Position numbers and translations under genes: made by a program
Source of the DNA: Devosia nitrariae
Lineage (GTDB): Bacteria > Pseudomonadota > Alphaproteobacteria > Rhizobiales > Devosiaceae
DNA: 64,000 nucleotides
Direction: 5' to 3'
Assembly (NCBI RefSeq): GCF_030160115.1
Contig: NZ_BSNS01000022.1
Span: 124,001 to 188,000, forward strand
Shown here: positions 52,027 through 59,563 of the stretch, in pieces
Numbering within the stretch: position 1 is the first letter of the stretch
Layout: each line of letters opens with the position of its first letter
Notes under the pieces: generated by a model
What the model was told of the DNA's origin: nothing
The model's input: only the letters and a program-made list of their open reading frames with translations
Databases searched by the model: none

Positions 52027-52719
52027 TCAGCGCGCGAGCCAGTCCCGCATCGCGGCAACCACGGCTTGCGGATTCTCCATCGTGGGCAGATGGGCGCTGT
52101 CCGCGAAGGTGACGAACTGTGCCCCGGCGATCCCCTCGGCGATCTCACGCGACAGCTCCGGCGGAATCATCCTGTCGCTTTCCCCAACGCCGACCAGAGT
52201 CGGCACGGTGATCGTCCCGAGCGTCGGGCGCGAGTCGATCCGCCCGAGAATCGCCGTTTGCTGACGCATATACGCTTCCGGCCCGACACGCTCCGACATC
52301 GCCTGCACGTCGGCCGCCACTGGCGTGCGCAGGTGCTGCGGCGCAACGAGGCTCGCCAGCAACCCCTTGGAGACGCCGATGAACCGTCCGAGCCGCACGC
52401 TCTCGATGCCCTTGCGCCGAGTCGCTTTGCGATCTTCGTCGTCAGAGCGGGCCGATGTGTCGAAGAGTGCGAGGTGCGTGACCCTTTCCGGAGCCTGCCG
52501 CATGATCTCGAAGGCGACATAACCGCCCATCGAGAGCCCAGCCAGGGCGAAACGCGCCGGCGCGGAAGCCAGTGTGCGGTTGGCCATGGCGGAGATCGAA
52601 TCGTCGCGTGTGAGGTCGGCGACGACCGGCTCAATATCGCTGCCGAGACCCGCCGTCACATCGCGCCACAACCGCTCGTCGCAGATCAGACCCGGCAGCA
52701 GCACTAGTGACGTCGTCAT
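52027..52719 (-). CDS. Alpha/beta hydrolase
   Basis: A 230-residue protein with the nucleophile elbow GLSMGGY (Ser), a catalytic Asp region LVGVGESDRMIPP and a late His in DSAHLPTMENP. It resembles small esterases of the MenH/RutD-like group; substrate unknown. It converges with purK. Confidence 0.88.
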   Translation of the reverse strand: MTTSLVLLPGLICDERLWRDVTAGLGSDIEPVVADLTRDDSISAMANRTLASAPARFALAGLSMGGYVAFEIMRQAPERVTHLALFDTSARSDDEDRKATRRKGIESVRLGRFIGVSKGLLASLVAPQHLRTPVAADVQAMSERVGPEAYMRQQTAILGRIDSRPTLGTITVPTLVGVGESDRMIPPELSREIAEGIAGAQFVTFADSAHLPTMENPQAVVAAMRDWLAR

Positions 52720-52945
52720 CGAGGTCTCCGCGAATTGTGATTTCAGGGGATCGAGACTTCTTCCGATGCGTGGGCTAAATCAAGCCCGTGGCCGCGCTTT
52801 TTGCGCCGCAACCAGTGGACAAGCCGTTGGGCTTGCGCTATAGAGCGCCCACGGTGACCGGCTGTGCTGGTCGGCGACGGGGCCCTTTGGCCTTGGCGCT
52901 TTCCTCTATGGACAGATTGATAAGCTTCGAAAGGGCGGTTGACCT

Positions 52946-53218
52946 TTGCAAGTAGTCGTTCGCGATAACAACGTTGACCAGGCGCTGCGCGCGCTCAAGA
53001 AAAAGCTGCAGCGCGAAGGCGTCTTCCGTGAAATGAAGCTGCGCAACTACTACGAGAAGCCCTCCGAGAAGAAGGCGCGCCAGAAGGCCGAGGCCGTGCG
53101 CCGCGCCCGTAAGCTCGCCCGCAAGCGCGCCCAGCGCGAGGGTGGCCTTGCCGTTGCCGGCCGTCCGGCCGCGGCCCGCCCTGGCGCCCCCGCCCGTCCC
53201 GGCGCCACCACGCGCTAA
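52946..53218 (+). CDS. rpsU: 30S ribosomal protein S21
   Basis: A 90-residue S21 with VVVRDNNVDQALRALKKKLQ at the N-terminus and a basic C-terminus (RRARKLARKRAQREGGLAV, ending in a Pro/Ala/Arg-rich tail of about 20 residues). The tail is longer than in E. coli S21 but common in this order. The start is TTG. Confidence 0.93.
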   Translation: MQVVVRDNNVDQALRALKKKLQREGVFREMKLRNYYEKPSEKKARQKAEAVRRARKLARKRAQREGGLAVAGRPAAARPGAPARPGATTR

Positions 53219-53241
53219 GTCGACGCACATAGAGATTTGAG

Positions 53242-53275
53242 GAAACGCCGCCCATTGGGCGGCGTTTTCGTTTGG
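53242..53275 (+). terminator. Rho-independent terminator after rpsU
   Basis: Stem AACGCCGCCC / GGGCGGCGTT with loop ATT, followed by TTTTCGTTT. Confidence 0.88.
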
Positions 53276-53348
53276 CAGTCGGCGATGGCGCTCCTGTAGG
53301 AGAGAAGCCGTGGAGCCCGCAGTAGCGCCGGTACGCAGCTGAGAGAGA

Positions 53349-54158
53349 CTACCGCGTCGCCCGCTCGAAGAACTGCTCCGCCCGCTCCCAGATGCCACGA
53401 GCCCAGAGGTCGCTATGGCCAGCGTCCGGCTCGATCCAGATGCCGTTCGCATTCGGCGCCAGCGCATAGAGCCGCTCGCCGTTGGAAACGCCGATGGTGG
53501 TGTCGGCGGTGCCGTGGGCAACGAACACCGGTTCCTCGACCTCCGTGATCCACTCATCCGAGCGGAACTGGTCGAGCATCACCCAGCCGACCGGCAGCAG
53601 CGGATAGCGCTCGGCCGCGACTGAGACAGCCGAGAGAAAGGGCGTCTCGAGCAGCAGCGCCTTGGCGTCCCTGCGGCTGGCGACATAAGTCGCCGGCCCC
53701 GAGCCCAGCGAACGGCCCCAGAGCACGAGTTCCACCCCGGTCGCCTGCGCCCAGTCGAAAGCAGCAAGCGAATCTTCGAGGATCGCCACCTCGCTGATCT
53801 CGCCCGGCGAGGTGGGAAAGCCGCGATAGTCGAAGGCGAGGAACCCGTAGCCGTCCGCCACCCACTGCCGGTAGCGCTCGTCCTCGCCGGTAAAGCTACC
53901 CGAATTACCCTTGAAATAGACGATGAGCGGCCGACCCGCCGCCGGCGGCGCGTACCAGCCGGTGACGGTCTGCCCATTGCCCGTCGGAATGGTGACCTCC
54001 TCGGCGCCGGCCAGTCCCGCTTTGGCCAACGCCGTCACCTCGCCATTCGCCGCATACTGCAGGGCGCGCTGGTTGACGTACATATAGCCGATGACCGCGA
54101 GATAGGCGACGACCAGGAGCGTTGCCAGAACGACAAGAATGCGTCGAAAGAGCCTCAC
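53349..54158 (-). CDS. Membrane-anchored alpha/beta hydrolase (Bem46-like)
   Basis: A 269-residue protein with an N-terminal membrane anchor (LVVLATLLVVAYLAVIGYM) and a hydrolase fold: nucleophile GRSLGSGPATY, FVAHGTADTTIG, and a His near the end (PDAGHSDLW). The GTG start overlaps the FrnE-like stop by four bases; the frame is open far upstream but that part is a shadow of the neighbour. Confidence 0.85.
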   Translation of the reverse strand: MRLFRRILVVLATLLVVAYLAVIGYMYVNQRALQYAANGEVTALAKAGLAGAEEVTIPTGNGQTVTGWYAPPAAGRPLIVYFKGNSGSFTGEDERYRQWVADGYGFLAFDYRGFPTSPGEISEVAILEDSLAAFDWAQATGVELVLWGRSLGSGPATYVASRRDAKALLLETPFLSAVSVAAERYPLLPVGWVMLDQFRSDEWITEVEEPVFVAHGTADTTIGVSNGERLYALAPNANGIWIEPDAGHSDLWARGIWERAEQFFERATR

Positions 54159-54805
54159 GCGTCGGCCTCGTCCTCGGTCAGCGTATGTTCGATCGCCTGG
54201 AGGAACACCTCCTCCGGCTGGGCGCCCGAGAGTGCATATTTGCCGTTGAAGACGAAGAACGGCACGCCGCGGATGCCCTGGGCCGCCGCTTGCGTCGCCA
54301 GCTCCTCGGTTATCGCCAGCTCCTTGGGATCGCTGATCGCGTCCATCGCCTCGCCCTTGTCGAACCCATGCGCCTCGGCCAGGTCCGCCAGCACATTGTC
54401 GTCGTTGATGTTTCGGTGGTCGAGAAAATAGGCCTCGGCGATGGCGTTGGCCAGCGTATGCTGCGTGCCGTAGGGCCTGGCGAGGCGGGTCAGTGTATGT
54501 GCCTTGGCCGTCGGGAACATGCGTGGCTGCTGCGAGAGGTCGAGCGGGATGCCCGACTTTTCCGCTTCCGCCTCGGCACGCGCCCAGATTTCCTTGGGAT
54601 CGCGCCCGTACTTGGCCCGCAGCATGTCGGCGACGACGACGCCTTCCACGGGCGTCGTCGGGTCGAGATAGAACGGATGGTTCTCGATGATGACGTCGAT
54701 GCCGTGCGGCAACGTCGCCACTGCCTTGTCCAGCCGTGTCGAGCCGATCAGGCACCAGGGGCAGACGACGTCGGTGAAAACGTCGATCTTCAATGTCTTT
54801 GCCAT
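54155..54805 (-). CDS. DsbA-family oxidoreductase, FrnE-like
   Basis: A 216-residue thioredoxin-fold protein with the active site FTDVVCPWCLIG and an inserted helical domain (LAEAHGFDKGEAMDAI), ending in RGVPFFVFNGKYALSGAQ. It has no signal peptide, so it acts in the cytoplasm as a disulfide isomerase or oxidoreductase. The start has AAAGGACG upstream. Confidence 0.9.
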   Translation of the reverse strand: MAKTLKIDVFTDVVCPWCLIGSTRLDKAVATLPHGIDVIIENHPFYLDPTTPVEGVVVADMLRAKYGRDPKEIWARAEAEAEKSGIPLDLSQQPRMFPTAKAHTLTRLARPYGTQHTLANAIAEAYFLDHRNINDDNVLADLAEAHGFDKGEAMDAISDPKELAITEELATQAAAQGIRGVPFFVFNGKYALSGAQPEEVFLQAIEHTLTEDEADA

Positions 54806-54950
54806 CGTACGTCCTTTCGTCTGCGACCGGTCTCTCACATGGACCGGCCATCGCGCAACCGCAAGGACGCACCCGGGCGTAACCTGGTTACCGGGTGGAT
54901 GAATCGTTGGCTCAAAACGAAGCCGCCGCCGCCCGACGGTCGGAGTGCGC

Positions 54951-55358
54951 TCAGCTGAACGCGAACACTGCGCAGAACACTATGCCCAGCAACAGCAACC
55001 GCATGACCAGGCCGAGGAGCTGGGGCTTGACCAGATTGGGCTTGACCGCGCTCACCACCAGCGCGGCGAGGAGCAGGACGACGAACACCATCTTGGCCTG
55101 GAACCACGGCCCGAGCCCGGCAACGTCCCCGCCATAGCGCATCGCGACCATGATGATGCCGGTGACGACCAGGAGGCCGAAGGCGATGCGCCCGTTGCGG
55201 CCGATTTCCGCACCGAGCCCGCCCAGGGTTGATCGCATCTCCGGCGTTGCGCCAGCCATCCGCCGCCCGATGAGCGGCATGACGATGTTGCCGGCCAACC
55301 CGACCCCCAGCGATATGAGATGCACAACGAGCAAAAGGTTGAAAATGATCAAGTCCAC
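54951..55358 (-). CDS. Four-helix membrane protein (CopD-like)
   Basis: A 135-residue protein with four hydrophobic helices (LLLVVHLISLGVGLAGNIV, IAFGLLVVTGIIMVAMRYG, VFVVLLLAALVVSA, LLGLVMRLLLLGIVFCAVF). The first helix carries a His as in CopD and related heme- or copper-associated proteins. It is divergent from soxR and may be a SoxR target (see the box at 55489). Function unproven. Confidence 0.65.
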   Translation of the reverse strand: MDLIIFNLLLVVHLISLGVGLAGNIVMPLIGRRMAGATPEMRSTLGGLGAEIGRNGRIAFGLLVVTGIIMVAMRYGGDVAGLGPWFQAKMVFVVLLLAALVVSAVKPNLVKPQLLGLVMRLLLLGIVFCAVFAFS

Positions 55359-55372
55359 GTCCGTCTCCCCTT

Positions 55373-55427
55373 TAGAGCGTTTTCAGCAAAAGTGGACACC
55401 ACTTTGCGGTTCGAAAACGCGACAACT
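55373..55427. repeat. Dispersed palindromic repeat, copy C
   Basis: TAGAGCGTTTTCAGC, a hairpin CAAAAGTGG-ACA-CCACTTTG, then TTCGAAAACGCGACAA. It lies in the leader of the membrane protein gene, between that gene and the SoxR box. Confidence 0.8.
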
Positions 55428-55488
55428 TAACGATTTGGAGGCGCCGCCCGGCGCCGGTCCATTGCCTGAAAACGGGCACGTGCTACAA

Positions 55489-55506
55489 CCTCAAGTAATC
55501 TTGAGG
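55489..55506. promoter_or_regulatory. SoxR box
   Basis: CCTCAAGTAATCTTGAGG is a nearly perfect palindrome matching the classic SoxR-binding sequence. On the minus strand TTGACC overlaps its end as a -35, and 19 bases later TAGCAC is a weak -10, the spacing typical of SoxR-controlled promoters. It ends 17 bases before the soxR start. Confidence 0.85.
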
Positions 55507-55523
55507 TCAAGGATTTTATCGCT

Positions 55524-55964
55524 ATGACACCCGAATTAACCGTCGGCGAACTGGCAGCCCGCAGCGGCGTCGCCGTCTCGACGCTGCACTTCTACGAAAG
55601 CAAGGGCCTGATCATGAGCCGCCGCACGCGCGGCAATCAGCGGCGCTACGAGCGCAGCGTCCTGCGGCGCGTCGCCGTCATCCGGGTCGCCCAGGAGCTG
55701 GGACTGTCGCTCGCCGAGATCGCCGCCGCCCTCGCGACCCTGCCCGACAACCGCACGCCCAACCACCTCGACTGGATCAAGCTGTCGGCCCGCTGGCGCG
55801 ACGACCTCGACCGGCGCATCGCGCAGCTGAAGAAGCTGCGTGACGGATTGAGCGACTGCATCGGCTGCGGTTGCCTCTCCCTCGTCACCTGCCCTCTGCG
55901 CAACCCCGGCGATCGGCTCGGCAAGCAGGGTCCCGGTCCCCGTCGGCTGCTACCCAAGCACTGA
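55524..55964 (+). CDS. soxR: Redox-sensitive transcriptional activator SoxR
   Basis: A 146-residue MerR-family protein: LTVGELAARSGVAVSTLHFY, RGNQRRYERSVLRRVAVI, a dimerisation helix and the [2Fe-2S] cluster motif CIGCGCLSLVTC (C-X2-C-X-C-X5-C). Oxidised or redox-cycling drugs activate it. A SoxR box lies just upstream, probably for autorepression and for the divergent gene. Confidence 0.96.
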   Translation: MTPELTVGELAARSGVAVSTLHFYESKGLIMSRRTRGNQRRYERSVLRRVAVIRVAQELGLSLAEIAAALATLPDNRTPNHLDWIKLSARWRDDLDRRIAQLKKLRDGLSDCIGCGCLSLVTCPLRNPGDRLGKQGPGPRRLLPKH

Positions 55965-56032
55965 CCTGAAGATCGGCGGCGGGTCGATCGAGATTCGACT
56001 CAGGCCGGCATCAGCCGACTATCGACCGACCC

Positions 56033-57439
56033 TCAGTGGCCCAGTGCCTTGACAATATCCTCGGTCATCTTCTTGGCGTCGCCGAAGAGCATCATGGTGT
56101 TGTCGCGGAAGAAGAGCTCGTTCTGCACGCCCGCGTACCCGGCCGCCATGCCGCGCTTGATGAAGAGCACGGTACCGGCGTCTTCGACGTTGAGCACCGG
56201 CATGCCGTAGATCGGTGAGGTCTTGTCGGTCTTGGCCGCCGGGTTGGTGACGTCGTTGGCGCCAATGACGAAGGCGACATCGGCCTGGGCGAACTCGGAA
56301 TTGATATCCTCGAGCTCGAACACCTCGTCATAGGGCACGTTGGCTTCGGCAAGCAGCACGTTCATGTGCCCCGGCATGCGCCCGGCCACCGGATGGACGG
56401 CGTACTTGACCTCGACGCCTTCGGCCTTGAGCTTGTCCGCCATCTCGCGAAGCGCATGCTGGGCCTGGGCGACGGCCATGCCGTAGCCCGGCACGATGAT
56501 GACCTTGCCGGCGTTCCTCATCAGGAACGCCGCATCCTCCGCCGCGCCCTGCTTGACCGGCCGCTCCTCCTCGGCCGCGCCGGCCGCAGCCGTCTCGTCG
56601 CCGCCGAAACCGCCGAGGATGACGGAGATGAACGAGCGGTTCATCGCCTTGCACATGATGTAGGAGAGGATCGCGCCCGACGAGCCCACCAGCGCCCCGG
56701 TGATAATGAGCGCGGTGTTGCCGAGCGTGAAGCCGATGCCCGCCGCCGCCCAGCCTGAATAGGAGTTGAGCATCGAGACGACCACCGGCATATCCGCGCC
56801 GCCGATGGGGATGATCATCAGCCCGCCGAGCGCCAGCGCCAGGATGGTGATCGCCCAGAACGCCAGTGGATCGGCCGAGACGGCGAAATACCAGACGAGA
56901 AGGACGATAACGACACCGATGGCGAGATGAATGAGGTGGCGCGACGGCAGCAGGATCGGCTTGCCCGACATGCGCCCGTCGAGCTTGGCAAAGGCAATGA
57001 CCGAGCCGGTGAAGGTGAAGGCGCCGATAGCCACACCGATCGACATTTCGATCAAGGCCTGCGCGTGGACCTGCCCATCGGTCGCGATGCCGAAGGCATC
57101 CGGCGCATAGAGTGCGGCGGCGGCGACAAACACCGCGGCAAGGCCGACCAGTGAGTGGAAAGCCGCCACCAGCTGCGGCATGTCCGTCATCTTGACGTTG
57201 CGCGCGATATAGGCGCCGATGCCGCCGCCGAGCCCGAGCCCGGCAATGATCAGCAGCCAGCTCACCCAGTCCGAGGGCGCCGCGACCGCGAGCGTCGTCA
57301 CGATCGCGATGCCCATGCCGGTCATGCCGTAGATGTTGCCCTGACGCGCCGACGCCGGGCTCGACAGCCCACGCAGCGCCAGGATGAAGAGCACGCCCGA
57401 AACCAGATAGAGAAGAGCAGCGATATCCGCGGAGATCAT
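56033..57439 (-). CDS. pntB: NAD(P) transhydrogenase, beta subunit
   Basis: The NADP-binding and membrane subunit of the proton-translocating transhydrogenase. The 468 residues show about nine membrane helices and the C-terminal NADP-binding domain (VIIVPGYGMAVAQAQHALR, HPVAGRMPGHMNVLLAEA). The stop is at 56033. Gene order pntAa-pntAb-pntB is typical of alphaproteobacteria. Confidence 0.96.
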   Translation of the reverse strand: MISADIAALLYLVSGVLFILALRGLSSPASARQGNIYGMTGMGIAIVTTLAVAAPSDWVSWLLIIAGLGLGGGIGAYIARNVKMTDMPQLVAAFHSLVGLAAVFVAAAALYAPDAFGIATDGQVHAQALIEMSIGVAIGAFTFTGSVIAFAKLDGRMSGKPILLPSRHLIHLAIGVVIVLLVWYFAVSADPLAFWAITILALALGGLMIIPIGGADMPVVVSMLNSYSGWAAAGIGFTLGNTALIITGALVGSSGAILSYIMCKAMNRSFISVILGGFGGDETAAAGAAEEERPVKQGAAEDAAFLMRNAGKVIIVPGYGMAVAQAQHALREMADKLKAEGVEVKYAVHPVAGRMPGHMNVLLAEANVPYDEVFELEDINSEFAQADVAFVIGANDVTNPAAKTDKTSPIYGMPVLNVEDAGTVLFIKRGMAAGYAGVQNELFFRDNTMMLFGDAKKMTEDIVKALGH

Positions 57440-57445
57440 TCGGCT

Positions 57446-57808
57446 CTAGCCCTTCTTCTTGTACATCGAGAGCATGCGCTGGGTGACGAGGAACCCACCG
57501 AAGATGTTGACGCTGGCAAAGACGAGGGCAATGAAGCCGAAGACCTTAGAGACCCAGCTGGAATCGCCGGCAAGATTGACCCCGACGGCGAGGAGCGCCC
57601 CCACCACGATCACCGAGGAGATGGCGTTGGTGACGCTCATCAGCGGCGTGTGCAGCGCCGGCGTCACGCTCCAGACGACGTAGTAGCCAACGAAGATCGC
57701 CAGAACGAAGATGGCGAGGCGGAAGGTGAAGGGATCGATCGCCCCGCCCGTCGCCGCATGCGCGACGGCGGCGATGACATCGGCGCCCCGCTCGGCAGTC
57801 TGGTCCAT
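57446..57808 (-). CDS. pntAb: NAD(P) transhydrogenase, alpha-2 (membrane) subunit
   Basis: A 120-residue protein with three membrane helices (LAIFVLAIFVGYYVVW, VIVVGALLAVGVNL, ALVFASVNIFGGFLVTQRML) forming the small membrane part of the split PntA. It starts directly after the pntAa stop. Confidence 0.93.
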   Translation of the reverse strand: MDQTAERGADVIAAVAHAATGGAIDPFTFRLAIFVLAIFVGYYVVWSVTPALHTPLMSVTNAISSVIVVGALLAVGVNLAGDSSWVSKVFGFIALVFASVNIFGGFLVTQRMLSMYKKKG

Positions 57809-59323
57809 CTATTCGCCTCCCCCGGGAGCTTTCGGTTTCTTGCGCGGTGCCCGGCGCGGCTTCTGCGGTTCAACCCGCGGTTCCTGCGCTGCTGCGGACT
57901 TGGCAGCAGGCTTGCGCGGCGCGCGCGCTGCGGGCTTGGCTTCAGCGGGCTTCGAGGTCTCGGCGGGCGTCGCGGCTTTCTTGGACGCACCGGATTTGGC
58001 CGGCGCCGCCTTGGCAATCGCCGCGACCGGACTTGCCGCCACGTCCTTGGACTTGTTCCCCTTGCCGGCGCTGCCGGTCTTGGCCGGCTTGCCGGCGGCA
58101 GCCGCCTTCGGTTCCGGCTGCATCGCCTCGGTTTTGGACTTGCGCGCCGGCGCAGGTTTTCCCGCCGCCGGCTTGGGCGCTGCCCTGCGCGTCGAAACGG
58201 CCGTCGCGAAGGCCGGGTGCACCACCTTGCCGTCGCGCGTCAGAACCGCCGCCTTGGTGAGGTCGTCGTCCCAATTGACCGCGACCGCCCTGGTCGCCTT
58301 GTCGACCAGCGTCTCGACGAAGGCGAGAAGGTTGCGCGCATAGAGCTGGCTCGCCGTCGTCGGGATGCGGCTGGCGAAATTGGTGAGGCCGATGATGGTG
58401 ACGCCGTTATGGGCGATGGTCTTGCCCGACTGCGTCAGCTCGACGTTCCCGCCACGCTCGGCGGCAAGATCGACGATCACCGATCCCGGTGCCATGGAGT
58501 CGACCATCGCCTTCGTCACCAGTTTCGGCGCCGGGCGCCCGGGGATCAGCGCTGTGGTGACGACGATGTCCTGCTTGGCGATGTGGCTGGCAACGAGTTC
58601 GGCCTGTGCCGACTGCTCCTCGGCAGTCAGCTCGCGCGCATAACCCCCCTCGCCCGAGGCGTCCTTCAACGCGTCGGTCATGATGAACTTGGCGCCGAGT
58701 GACTCGACCTGCTCGCCCGCTGCCGCCCTGACGTCGGTCGCCGAGACCACCGCGCCGAGGCGCCTGGCGGTTGCGATGGCCTGCAGCCCCGCCACCCCTG
58801 CGCCCATGACGAAGGCCTTGGCCGGCCGTACCGTACCGGCCGCCGTCATCATCATCGGCAGCGCCCGGTCGAACGCCGCCGCCGCCTCGATCACCGCCTG
58901 GTAGCCGGCAAGGTTGGCCTGGCTCGACAGAACGTCCATCACCTGCGCGCGCGTGATGCGCGGCATGAATTCCATGGCGACGGCCGAAACGCCCGCCTTG
59001 GCTAACGCGGCAATGTCGGCCTCGTTGCCATAGGGGTCGAGCGCGCCGATGACCAGCGCGCTCTTGGCCACACCCTTGAGGAGCCCCGCCTCCGGACGGC
59101 GCACGACGAGGACAATGTTGGCGCCTTTGACCGCCGCCTCGGCCGTCGCAGCGATTGCTGCGCCCGCCTCCGCATACTGCGCGTCCGGAATGCGCGATCC
59201 CGCGCCGGCGCCCGCCTCGACCATGACATCGGCGCCCAGCCCAACATACTTGCCGACCGTCTCCGGCGTTGCCGCGACCCGCAGCTCGCCGGCAAGACGC
59301 TCGCGCAAAATAGCGATCTTCAT
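57809..59323 (-). CDS. pntAa: NAD(P) transhydrogenase, alpha-1 subunit with an H1-like tail
   Basis: The NAD-binding subunit: KIAILRERLAGELRVAATPE at the start and the dinucleotide-binding MGAGVAGLQAIATARRLGA. The core ends near residue 378. A tail of about 126 residues then follows, rich in Ala, Lys and Pro (GKPAPARKSK, PAKSGASKKAATPAETSKPA, RAPRKPAAKS), like histone H1 C-termini. Usual PntAa proteins end without it. The start has CAGGAG upstream; a longer in-frame start is rejected. Confidence 0.95.
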   Translation of the reverse strand: MKIAILRERLAGELRVAATPETVGKYVGLGADVMVEAGAGAGSRIPDAQYAEAGAAIAATAEAAVKGANIVLVVRRPEAGLLKGVAKSALVIGALDPYGNEADIAALAKAGVSAVAMEFMPRITRAQVMDVLSSQANLAGYQAVIEAAAAFDRALPMMMTAAGTVRPAKAFVMGAGVAGLQAIATARRLGAVVSATDVRAAAGEQVESLGAKFIMTDALKDASGEGGYARELTAEEQSAQAELVASHIAKQDIVVTTALIPGRPAPKLVTKAMVDSMAPGSVIVDLAAERGGNVELTQSGKTIAHNGVTIIGLTNFASRIPTTASQLYARNLLAFVETLVDKATRAVAVNWDDDLTKAAVLTRDGKVVHPAFATAVSTRRAAPKPAAGKPAPARKSKTEAMQPEPKAAAAGKPAKTGSAGKGNKSKDVAASPVAAIAKAAPAKSGASKKAATPAETSKPAEAKPAARAPRKPAAKSAAAQEPRVEPQKPRRAPRKKPKAPGGGE

Positions 59324-59382
59324 GGAAATCTCCTGGCCTCGGCCCTGTCCAGCAGGACGGGCGTTCGCTTCCTGCGGCGCCG

Positions 59383-59550
59383 CTATGGCTGGATCAGGAA
59401 ATATAGGATGACCGTAAGCGCCACGATCGAGATGGTCGACCACTTGAGCAGGGCCATGAAGCCGTCGAACGTGCGCTCGTGCTCGGCGTAGTCCATGGCA
59501 GACTCATGTGGGTGCTCTGCGGTTGCGGTGGCGGTGGTCTTTGTGGCCAT
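59383..59550 (-). CDS. aa3-type cytochrome c oxidase subunit IV
   Basis: A 55-residue protein, too short for common cut-offs, with EHPHESAMDYAEHERTFDGF followed by one membrane helix (WSTISIVALTVILYFLI). This matches the small bacterial COX4_pro_2 subunit of aa3 oxidases. It lies upstream of pntAa, a usual place for it in rhizobia. Confidence 0.85.
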   Translation of the reverse strand: MATKTTATATAEHPHESAMDYAEHERTFDGFMALLKWSTISIVALTVILYFLIQP

Positions 59551-59563
59551 GAAATCCTCGTCC

